A DNA stretch of 64,000 bases, taken from the NCBI RefSeq assembly GCF_002163855.1, contig NZ_CP019332.1, positions 1,219,145-1,283,144 of the forward strand. Reading direction: 5' to 3'. Numbering within the stretch: position 1 is the first letter of the stretch; the number at the start of each line of letters is the position of its first letter. The translations under genes and the position numbers were made by a program. Under the pieces are notes generated by a model. The model was not told the origin of the DNA, ran no database searches, and saw only the letters and a program-made list of their open reading frames with translations. Shown in pieces: positions 57,187-64,000 of the stretch. This stretch comes from Winogradskyella sp. PC-19. GTDB lineage: Bacteria; Bacteroidota; Bacteroidia; Flavobacteriales; Flavobacteriaceae.

Positions 57187-58590
57187 TTAAAGCTCTGGAT
57201 TGACCGCCAAACTATTAAATAACTTTGCTTTGGTATTAAAAAATTTATTCTGAATTTCAATAGCTTTAAGTTGTCCTTCGATAAGTTTTGACTCACGAGA
57301 GTTAACTAAGAAAAGAGAACTTTCTCCTAATTGAAATTTGCGTTCTTCTGCTCTAAGCATCAACTGATAATCAGAGACCATCTCGACCGTAATTTCGTTT
57401 TGAGTAACATATGAATCCAACTCTTGCTTTAGACCATTAATCTTGTTCTGAAGGTTAACGCGAGTCGCATTAATTTCAAATTCGGTATCACTTAACTTAA
57501 TCTTAGCCAGTTTCAAATCACCACGCTCTTTTCTTAAAAATAACGGCATACTAACATTTACACCACCTTTATACTCTTGAGTATTGAACGAACGTCCAAT
57601 ATCAGGAGTTTCAGTCAAGAAATTATATTCCAAATCTACACGCGGCAACAACATGTTTGCTTTCAGGCGTCTTTCGACATTTAAACTTTGACGCTTAAAA
57701 TCTAAAGATTGAATTTTTGGATGCTGATCAATTACCACATCTTGATTTCGTAATTGGTCTAGATTAAATGTTGCATCAACTATTGGCTCTGTCTCTATAT
57801 CTGGCACAACATTAGGTTGCAACTCTACAGGAATATTATTTTCTAACCACAAAAAAGTCGACAATTCTAATGATGCTTTCATCATTTTAACGCGTGATTG
57901 CTCCAAACTCAGCTTTCTACTATTAAAAGCTATACGAGCTTCTGTAGCATCAATTTGAGCATTTTCTCCTAATTCTACGCCACGAACAATACCACGGTAA
58001 CGCTGCTCTGCATTAACAAGAAAATTTTCGAAGAGCTTTAACTCATTATAAGATTTTAACCATTTGAAATATACTTTTGACGCTTCAAATAATATATTGT
58101 TGACATAAATATCTCTATCGGCTTTGGCTTGTTCTCTAAACAATTTGGCTTGTTTAAGGGATGCCATTCTATCATTAATAAGTAAACCTCTTAAAACAGG
58201 AACCGAGACTCCTGCAGAATACAAACCATCTTCTGGTACAAAAGCTTCAGGATTTAAAAAATCACCTGTATTTTCTTCAAAAGAGGCTTTCAGCTCCACA
58301 CCAAACCAAGTTGGTATTTTGAAAGTTCCGTTGAGTTTATCAAAATACTCTGTGCCTTTAAACTTTTTTCGGTCGTAATCGACGTCAATTTTTGGGTCAA
58401 ATGCACCTCTGGATTTTAATAATTTTGCCTGACTCTCGTCAATGACGAGATTGGCTTGTTTTACAATAGGATGAAATTTCTTGACATAGCCTAAATATTC
58501 ATCAAACCGCAATACATTAGACAAGCTATCTACTTGCGCAAAACCGAACCATGCAAAAGCAATAAAAATGATTGAAAATATCTTTTTCAT
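57187..58590 (-). CDS. TolC-family outer-membrane efflux protein
   Basis: 467 residues with signal peptide (to about residue 18, AWFGFAQ). Two long-helix repeats of the TolC/OEP type are seen, with GVSVPVLRGLLINDRMASLKQAK in the first and GGVNVSMPLFLRKERGDLKLAKIK in the second. It should form the outer-membrane channel for the ABC and HlyD partners upstream, from which it is spaced by only three bases. Last gene of the operon. Confidence 0.9.
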   Translation of the reverse strand: MKKIFSIIFIAFAWFGFAQVDSLSNVLRFDEYLGYVKKFHPIVKQANLVIDESQAKLLKSRGAFDPKIDVDYDRKKFKGTEYFDKLNGTFKIPTWFGVELKASFEENTGDFLNPEAFVPEDGLYSAGVSVPVLRGLLINDRMASLKQAKLFREQAKADRDIYVNNILFEASKVYFKWLKSYNELKLFENFLVNAEQRYRGIVRGVELGENAQIDATEARIAFNSRKLSLEQSRVKMMKASLELSTFLWLENNIPVELQPNVVPDIETEPIVDATFNLDQLRNQDVVIDQHPKIQSLDFKRQSLNVERRLKANMLLPRVDLEYNFLTETPDIGRSFNTQEYKGGVNVSMPLFLRKERGDLKLAKIKLSDTEFEINATRVNLQNKINGLKQELDSYVTQNEITVEMVSDYQLMLRAEERKFQLGESSLFLVNSRESKLIEGQLKAIEIQNKFFNTKAKLFNSLAVNPEL

Positions 58591-58593
58591 CTA

Positions 58594-59946
58594 TTATTTC
58601 TTTTTGGCGTTTGCAACCTCTGATGGTTGATAATAATTTGGTGGAAAACCATTGAGCTGTCTCCAAAGCTCAAACCAAATTGGCACATCTTCCAATAATG
58701 CCATTGTATATACTCCAGAACCTGGTCGCACCTCTTCTGGCCATGCTGGACTTTCTGGGTCAGGCTTTAATAATATTCTAAACTTTCCGTTCCGTTTGGT
58801 AATAAAACGCTCTACAGCTACCACTTCTGCACCGTAAGTTCCGTAAGATACATTTGGCCAACCACTAAATACAATTGCTGGCCAACCGTCGAACTGTACA
58901 CGGACTTTTTCGCCTTTATGGATTAATGGCAAATCAATAGGATCTATAAAAGTTTCAACGGCTAAGTCTACATTTTTTGGTATGATACCCACAAGTTCTT
59001 CTCCTTCTTTAAAAGTCTGACCAATTCCACCTCTTAATGCCGTTTGTATATAACCATCATAAGGTGCTGTTATGTATTGCAAGTCGTTTCTTATGCTGTA
59101 ATTAGATACCGCATTATCCAGTTTTGTTACTTGTGCTTCTGTATCAAACTGGCTTGATTTCGCAGATAGTTTTTCACTTTCTGCTTTTGAAATTTTATCG
59201 ACGTACTCTGCCTTAATTTTTGAAATCTCAATTTTTGCATTAATGACTTCGTTTCTACTAGCCAACAACTTAGCTCTTTGAGAAATCTCTTTAGATTTAG
59301 TTGATTGGAGCTTTACAGCTTCATCTTCAACTTTTCTTCGGGCAGTAAAACCTTCTTGAAACAATGAGTCTGCTCGCATATACTTTATCTTGGCAATACG
59401 CAAATTAGTTTCTGCTGCTTCCAAATCTATACTGTCAGACTCTACTTTAAGAGACGCTTGTAAAATTTTATTTTCTGCAATTTCTAATTTCAAGCTTCGC
59501 TCTCTTATTAAAGCACCAATACGTGCATCTTGGGCATCTGCTTTTCCGGCATAAGATTTTACAGCAAAGGCTTTTGCATCCCTTTGTTGCTCTGTTCGTT
59601 TTACTAAATCTGGATCAAAGTATTCGCTTTTAACCTCAGCAATTTTCATTATAGTATCACCTTTTTTTATAAAGTCACCTTCTCTAACAAACCACTGCTC
59701 AATACTACCCGGAATTGGAGATTGAATTGTTTGTGGACGTTGCTCTGGTGTAAGACTTGTAACACTACCTCTACCCGAAATATTTTGAGTCCAAGGTAGA
59801 AATAACACTATGATTCCAATGATAGCAAAAGCTCCCAAAAAACGATTAAAATACTTGTAATAATATGTATGAAAAACGCGCTGACCCGACTTAGAACCTG
59901 AAATATCTACAGATTTATGTAACTGATTATTTGATATATTAAGCAT
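58594..59946 (-). CDS. HlyD-family membrane-fusion protein
   Basis: 450 residues. One membrane segment (about residues 37-53, FAIIGIIVLFLPW), the lipoyl half-motif IPGSIEQWFVREGDFIKKGD, a long coiled coil (about 110-290) and the second half LQYITAPYDGYIQTALRGGIGQ. It bridges the inner-membrane ABC protein and the TolC-like channel. Ten bases-or-less spacing on both sides supports a single export complex. Confidence 0.9.
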   Translation of the reverse strand: MLNISNNQLHKSVDISGSKSGQRVFHTYYYKYFNRFLGAFAIIGIIVLFLPWTQNISGRGSVTSLTPEQRPQTIQSPIPGSIEQWFVREGDFIKKGDTIMKIAEVKSEYFDPDLVKRTEQQRDAKAFAVKSYAGKADAQDARIGALIRERSLKLEIAENKILQASLKVESDSIDLEAAETNLRIAKIKYMRADSLFQEGFTARRKVEDEAVKLQSTKSKEISQRAKLLASRNEVINAKIEISKIKAEYVDKISKAESEKLSAKSSQFDTEAQVTKLDNAVSNYSIRNDLQYITAPYDGYIQTALRGGIGQTFKEGEELVGIIPKNVDLAVETFIDPIDLPLIHKGEKVRVQFDGWPAIVFSGWPNVSYGTYGAEVVAVERFITKRNGKFRILLKPDPESPAWPEEVRPGSGVYTMALLEDVPIWFELWRQLNGFPPNYYQPSEVANAKKK

Positions 59947-59955
59947 GTCTTTAGT

Positions 59956-61617
59956 TTAAATAATTTTACCATCTTTTAATGTAATAACCTGAGTGCAATT
60001 CGATGCCCATTTGTTATTTGTACTGACTACTATTAATGCCCATGGATTTGAAGCATCAGATAAAAATTTTATAATATCTGATATTTCATCCGGTTCAAAA
60101 TGCTCTAATGGATCTTCTAGAATTAATAGTTTTGGTTTACCTACAATTGCTCTGGCCAAAACAATACGCTTTACAACTGTGAAAGACGTTCTTTTTCCTT
60201 CTGGATAAAGCATGGTGTCTAAACCATCTGGACTTTCTTTAATAAAAGATGTTAAACCAACTTTTTTAGCCGCTAATAACAAATCCTCCTCGTTAACATC
60301 TGTATTACCAAAAGTGATGTTTTCTCTGATTGTACCTTCAAATGGGGATTCATCTGCTAATGATAGCCCTAAATGAGATCTGTAATAGTTTAAATTAATA
60401 TTCTTAATATTAGTATCATTGACATAAACCATTCCCTTTAAAGGTTCAATAATACCTGATAGCAATCTTAACAAAGTCGACTTTCCTGAGCCACTTTCTC
60501 CTTTGATTAAAATTCTACTTTTAGACTGAATGTTCAGTGATACATCCGTCAAAATATTTTGCTCTCGTGATGGTACGGCATAAGTGACCTTATCTAATTG
60601 TAAATTAAATTCATTTTCAAAATTTGGCTTGCTCCCAGTTTGGCTTTCGATTTGCTTATCTACAACTTGCCCCATTTTTTCTAAAGACGTTAATACGTCG
60701 TAAAATGGCTCTAATCCTAAGATTAATTTCTCTACAGAAGCAATGACCAGAAGGATTATAATCTCTGCAGCAACAAACTGTCCAATATTCATTTCTTGAT
60801 TTAATACTAGTAGACCTCCAATAATTAATAAACCACCAGTAACCAATACCTTGAATCCTATCATTTGAATAAATTGGATGACTAGAATTTTAAAGTGACT
60901 TTCCCTCGCCTGCAGATAACCATCTACTAACTCGTCATTTTTATTTAAAGCCAGGCTAGTTTTACCTGATAACTTAAAACTAACAACGACTCTTGCCACT
61001 TCTTGAATCCAATGTGCAACTCTATACTTGTGTTTAGACTCTAAAAGACTTGTTTGCATTCCTTTTTGAGCTGTATACTTAAAAACTACGTAAATAAGAA
61101 TCAGTAATAATATACCGAAAGCAATAAAAAAAGGATGGTAGAATGATAATAAGATCAGAGCAAACAAAATCTGTAATACTGCCGCTGGCACATCGACCAA
61201 AATTTTAGACAGACCTTTTTGTATCGTAAGCGTATCAAAAAAACGATTGGCCAATTCTGGTGGATAATAATTTCGTAATTCTTCCATCTTTATCTTAGGG
61301 AAACGATATGTAAACTCAAAAGAGGCTCTAGTAAAAATACGCTGCTGTATTGTTTCGATAATTCTCATTTGCATTAACTGAAGAACACCCACAAATGACA
61401 CACCCAATGTTACTAATATAACGAGTACTAACCACGATGTACTTACTTGTGCCCCTTGAATTAGGTTAATAATAGCCTGAATTCCTAAAGGCAATGTCAA
61501 AGCAACTAAACCCGAAAAAATAGCATAATACAATATCTGCTTTATTGCCTTACGCTCTAATTTTAATAGTCCAACCAAGCGTTGCCAAGGCGTCATAATT
61601 TTTTTAATACTTGTCAT
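59956..61617 (-). CDS. ABC exporter with degenerate ATPase domain
   Basis: 553 residues: N-terminal transmembrane domain with about six helices (to residue ~330), then the ATPase domain. Walker A GESGSGKST (about 372-380) is intact. Others are not: the Q-loop Gln is Ala (LSLADESPF), the LSGGQ signature reads TSFTV, Walker B ends LILEDP with Asp and Glu swapped, and the H-loop His is absent (VVSTNN). No C39 peptidase domain. It may bind but hardly hydrolyse ATP, or work by a changed mechanism. Overlaps the regulator gene by one base. Confidence 0.88.
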   Translation of the reverse strand: MTSIKKIMTPWQRLVGLLKLERKAIKQILYYAIFSGLVALTLPLGIQAIINLIQGAQVSTSWLVLVILVTLGVSFVGVLQLMQMRIIETIQQRIFTRASFEFTYRFPKIKMEELRNYYPPELANRFFDTLTIQKGLSKILVDVPAAVLQILFALILLSFYHPFFIAFGILLLILIYVVFKYTAQKGMQTSLLESKHKYRVAHWIQEVARVVVSFKLSGKTSLALNKNDELVDGYLQARESHFKILVIQFIQMIGFKVLVTGGLLIIGGLLVLNQEMNIGQFVAAEIIILLVIASVEKLILGLEPFYDVLTSLEKMGQVVDKQIESQTGSKPNFENEFNLQLDKVTYAVPSREQNILTDVSLNIQSKSRILIKGESGSGKSTLLRLLSGIIEPLKGMVYVNDTNIKNINLNYYRSHLGLSLADESPFEGTIRENITFGNTDVNEEDLLLAAKKVGLTSFIKESPDGLDTMLYPEGKRTSFTVVKRIVLARAIVGKPKLLILEDPLEHFEPDEISDIIKFLSDASNPWALIVVSTNNKWASNCTQVITLKDGKII

Positions 61618-62294
61618 TATTTATTTTTTATAGCGTTTATAGCTAACTCTTGAAAAAAGCTAGTTGGTGTTACTTTATTATTACAATCTGTTATTGACGT
61701 AAAGTGCTCTTTTAAAAAATGTTGATGTAATGCACCTTCTATTATTGTACTAGACGTGCTTAAAGCAAATTTATAGTTAGGGCTTATTTCCAAAATCATA
61801 TCGCCAAGTCGATGAACAAGTCTTTTATACACCACGAAATAACCATCTTTATTTTCTGTGTCAACTTCTTTAGTCAAGTATGCTTTAGAATTTTCATTAA
61901 TGATTATTCTATTAAGAACAACCTCATTAATGTGTGAAAAATTATTATCCTCTTTTATGGTTCTAGTAACAATTTCTATTGCTTTTTTTAGCTTCTCCTC
62001 CGAATTTGATAGGTTCATTGTAGAGAAAACTAACTGATACTCTATCCAAGCCCAATACCAAGATGTCAGATATAATAATAGCTTGTGCTTACTTTCAAAG
62101 TATCTATAAATCGAACTCTCGTTAGAACCGATTTTAGTTCCAAGTTTTTTAAATGTGAAATTATCAAAGCCAATATCATCTATTAAAACGATACTATTAC
62201 CAATGATTCGTTTACCTAAATCTGAAGACTCAGGGTCTTTTAGAAAGATTTTTTCTGGCACAGAAATCTTAATGCTTGAAAGTAAATTTTTCAT
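61617..62294 (-). CDS. TetR-family transcriptional regulator
   Basis: 225 residues. The N-terminal helix-turn-helix is clear: IGFDNFTFKKLGTKIGSNESSIYRYFESKHKLLLYL (about residues 41-76). The rest is a helical ligand-binding region of no known type. First gene of the operon and overlapping the ABC gene start by one base; a 15-base palindrome lies 22 bases upstream of its ATG over the promoter, so autorepression is likely. Confidence 0.87.
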   Translation of the reverse strand: MKNLLSSIKISVPEKIFLKDPESSDLGKRIIGNSIVLIDDIGFDNFTFKKLGTKIGSNESSIYRYFESKHKLLLYLTSWYWAWIEYQLVFSTMNLSNSEEKLKKAIEIVTRTIKEDNNFSHINEVVLNRIIINENSKAYLTKEVDTENKDGYFVVYKRLVHRLGDMILEISPNYKFALSTSSTIIEGALHQHFLKEHFTSITDCNNKVTPTSFFQELAINAIKNK

Positions 62295-62312
62295 TATTAA
62301 TTATTTTGATTG

Positions 62313-62333
62313 CGAAAGTAATAGTATTACTAT
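62313..62333 (-). promoter_or_regulatory. Promoter and palindromic operator of the TetR-ABC operon
   Basis: AGTAATAGTATTACT (62317-62331) is a perfect palindrome, and ATAGTATTACTAT (62321-62333) a second, overlapping one with its odd base at the centre. On the reverse strand TACTTTCG (62320-62313), one base off TAnnTTTG, overlaps it. Binding here would block the promoter. Confidence 0.6.
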
Positions 62334-62408
62334 CATTTTTAAAGTAATTAACAAATATTTAGCTATCATTCAACAGCTTAGAAAACTCTTAATAAGATGA
62401 AAAAAAGT

Positions 62409-63362
62409 TTATTCTCCTGTGATTACAGCCTTTTCTTTAAGCGCTTGATTAAAATCTGAACGGATAGTTAGGGCTTTATCGATATAGACTAACGCCTTTT
62501 GCTTATCTTTTTTGTGCTTATATATTTGAGCTAATCTGTAATAAGCCCATTCTTTTGGCACACCATCAGCCGCGGTATAGTTTTTAATATATTCATGTAG
62601 GCAACGTTCTCCTTTATCTAATTGCACATTATAGTCTGCAGAGACTTTACCTAATTGATAATGTAGTGCATTTCTATTGTGCTTCTCTTGGGAAGCCTCA
62701 ATAGTTTTAATGGCTTTTTCAGGTTGATTATTAGACTCATAAAGATTGGCTAATTTTTCAAAACAATTAACCGAACCTCCAACAACTACGGCCTTCTTAT
62801 AATATTTTTCTGCTAATTCTGGTTCGTCATCATATTCGTAGATATAACCCTTTGCCAAATAACCATCAACCTTTGATAATACTTCGAGCTCATTAGCGTA
62901 TTTTAATGACTCCTTTTTGCTTCCACCTATAATTCCAGGCAAAGACATATACAGCTCTACTAAAGCCCAGCGGGTATCTATATGCTTTGGGTCAAATTCT
63001 GCAGCTTTTAAAAAAGCTTTTTTAACATCGCCAATAATTCCTAAAGCCTTAATCTTACTAACACTCAAGGCTTTCATTCCTAAAGCACCACCATATTTAT
63101 AATGATAATTGGCATTGTTGCTCTCTAGTTTAGTCAACTTTTTATACTGTTCTATGGCATTATCCCATTTTTTTTGATGGCCATAGGCATCTCCCAAAAG
63201 TTCAATAGCTTTTTTATCAGAAGTATTACTTTTTACATATTTCTGCATTAAAACTTCTGCATTTTGATACTGCTTTTTATTTATAAGGATAACAGCTTGC
63301 TCTTTTGGTGCCTGACCTAAAAGCAAAAACGGAATAAATAACAAAAGAATATATAATCTCAT
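62409..63362 (-). CDS. Secreted tetratricopeptide-repeat protein
   Basis: 317 residues with signal peptide (LLFIPFLLLGQAP). At least six TPR units are visible, e.g. KKAIELLGDAYGHQKKWDNAIEQY, LAKGYIYEYDDEPELAEKYYKKA and AYYRLAQIYKHKKDKQKALVYIDKAL. It is a periplasmic or outer-membrane-facing scaffold; partner unknown. Divergent from the alpha-2-macroglobulin gene across 171 bases. Confidence 0.8.
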   Translation of the reverse strand: MRLYILLLFIPFLLLGQAPKEQAVILINKKQYQNAEVLMQKYVKSNTSDKKAIELLGDAYGHQKKWDNAIEQYKKLTKLESNNANYHYKYGGALGMKALSVSKIKALGIIGDVKKAFLKAAEFDPKHIDTRWALVELYMSLPGIIGGSKKESLKYANELEVLSKVDGYLAKGYIYEYDDEPELAEKYYKKAVVVGGSVNCFEKLANLYESNNQPEKAIKTIEASQEKHNRNALHYQLGKVSADYNVQLDKGERCLHEYIKNYTAADGVPKEWAYYRLAQIYKHKKDKQKALVYIDKALTIRSDFNQALKEKAVITGE

Positions 63363-63494
63363 AACTCAAACAAAAATACGACTTGTATCTATAAAACGGA
63401 CGTTCTAATTTTAGATTGCTTACAGTTTTTTCACTTTTAAAATTACTAACTTCACTCACCCAAATGGCTCAGTTACCAATACTGTGTTTTTTGG

Positions 63495-63513
63495 AATACC
63501 TTTTGAAGGTATT
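63495..63513. promoter_or_regulatory. 8-base inverted repeat upstream of the alpha-2-macroglobulin gene
   Basis: AATACCTT (63495-63502) and AAGGTATT (63506-63513) pair around TTG, 20 bases before the ATG at 63534. It may be an operator or a leader hairpin; a T run follows only briefly. Confidence 0.35.
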
Positions 63514-63533
63514 TTGCTGAAAATTTTAAAATC

Positions 63534-64000
63534 ATGAAATACTTTATCTCAATATTTATGCTCGTCTGTTTTGCTTCTTTTTCTTATGCTCAATCTAACT
63601 ACTATGACACACAGTGGAAAGACGTTCAAAAACTAGAGAATGATGGCTTAAGTAAATCTGCCTCAGAATTAGTGGACAAAATCTTTACACGAGCCAAAGG
63701 CGATGAAAATACGGTTCAGAAAATAAAAGCATTATTATACCAAAGTAAATATTTGCAAATCTTGGAAGAAGATTCGCAATTAAAGATTGTAAGTAATTTT
63801 AAATCTGAAATTGAATCTAACGATATTGTTACACAACGTTTATTAGAAAATTTACTTGCAAATATATATTGGCAATATTTTAAACAGAATCGTTATAAAT
63901 TTTACAACCGTTCAAAAACAGAACAAAAAGCAAGTGATGATTTTAGAACATGGGATTTAACAACACTTTTTAAAGAAATCCATACGTTTTTCGAACGCTC
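63534..64000 (+). CDS. Alpha-2-macroglobulin family protein (5' part, cut by window edge)
   Basis: ATG at 63534-63536; open to the window end, 155 residues visible. Signal peptide MKYFISIFMLVCFASFSYAQ, then YYDTQWKDVQKLENDGLSKSASELVDKIF and YWQYFKQNRYKFYNRSKTE with FRTWDLTTLFKEIH. This opening is typical of the ~1,800-2,000-residue flavobacterial alpha-2-macroglobulins, large envelope protease inhibitors. The thioester and bait regions lie beyond the window. Confidence 0.8.
   Translation, partial: MKYFISIFMLVCFASFSYAQSNYYDTQWKDVQKLENDGLSKSASELVDKIFTRAKGDENTVQKIKALLYQSKYLQILEEDSQLKIVSNFKSEIESNDIVTQRLLENLLANIYWQYFKQNRYKFYNRSKTEQKASDDFRTWDLTTLFKEIHTFFER

Overview
The window is chromosomal DNA of a low-GC member of the Bacteroidota, most likely a marine Flavobacteriaceae species. 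The evidence is the gene content (two proteins with type IX secretion C-terminal sorting domains, short lipoproteins, a TamA/BamA-like porin, a flavobacterial alpha-2-macroglobulin), ribosomal proteins of the Bacteroidota type (zinc-less L36, 89-residue S14), scarce Shine-Dalgarno sequences, and promoters that fit the Bacteroidota consensus TTTG-N18/19-TAnnTTTG. No tRNA, rRNA, CRISPR array, insertion sequence or prophage was seen.

Layout. Positions 1-5400 hold the start of a CtlX-type guanidino hydrolase (cut by the window edge), an M14 carboxypeptidase lipoprotein, a small lipoprotein, a NUDIX hydrolase divergent from pyrE, an SRPBCC protein and a biotin ligase. Positions 5480-11350 are a forward cluster: rsfS, ftsH, a LUD protein, cdsA, psd, an acyl-CoA-binding protein and an Old Yellow Enzyme, i.e. 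membrane quality control plus phosphatidylethanolamine synthesis. The only gene-free stretch above 300 bases, 11347-11693, carries nested inverted repeats. Positions 11694-20560 (reverse strand) hold a second guanidino hydrolase, citrate synthase, a large type IX-secreted metallopeptidase, enolase and carA, most of them separated by clear hairpin terminators.

Positions 20675-38009 (reverse strand) form one uninterrupted str-S10-spc-alpha array: rpsL-rpsG-fusA-rpsJ, then rplC to secY, infA, rpmJ, rpsM, rpsK, rpsD, rpoA, rplQ. It starts at a near-consensus promoter and ends at a strong terminator. tuf, adk and map are absent from their textbook places. A hairpin lies between rpsJ and rplC, and an internal promoter with inverted repeats lies before rpsD.

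Positions 38188-49700 carry a TamA/BamA-like outer-membrane protein, a type IX-tagged arylsulfotransferase, rlmB, a rhomboid protease, rarA, a coiled-coil secreted protein, a radC - polysaccharide deacetylase - yjjG operon, a DUF1569/PaiB pair and a secreted tail-collar protein. Positions 49878-55638 are accessory: an enlarged PLP-dependent enzyme followed after one base by an Imm53-type immunity protein, then an AraC-family regulator upstream of a DUF5367 - DUF1772 - NmrA set and a CPBP protease. Between regulator and operon are two 16-base direct repeats 21 bases apart, abutting a promoter that lacks a -33 box. Positions 55769-64000 hold mpl, a TetR - ABC - HlyD - TolC export operon whose ATPase has lost nearly every catalytic motif except Walker A, a TPR protein, and the start of an alpha-2-macroglobulin.

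The most interesting unexplained items are the 283-base palindromic element at 11401-11683 with a shorter relative at 55709-55763 whose end stem keeps pairing despite sequence change, the degenerate ABC exporter with a palindrome over its promoter, the tandem operator at 52995-53031, and the orphan Imm53 gene coupled to the PLP enzyme. All assignments rest on reading the sequence; no database search was run.
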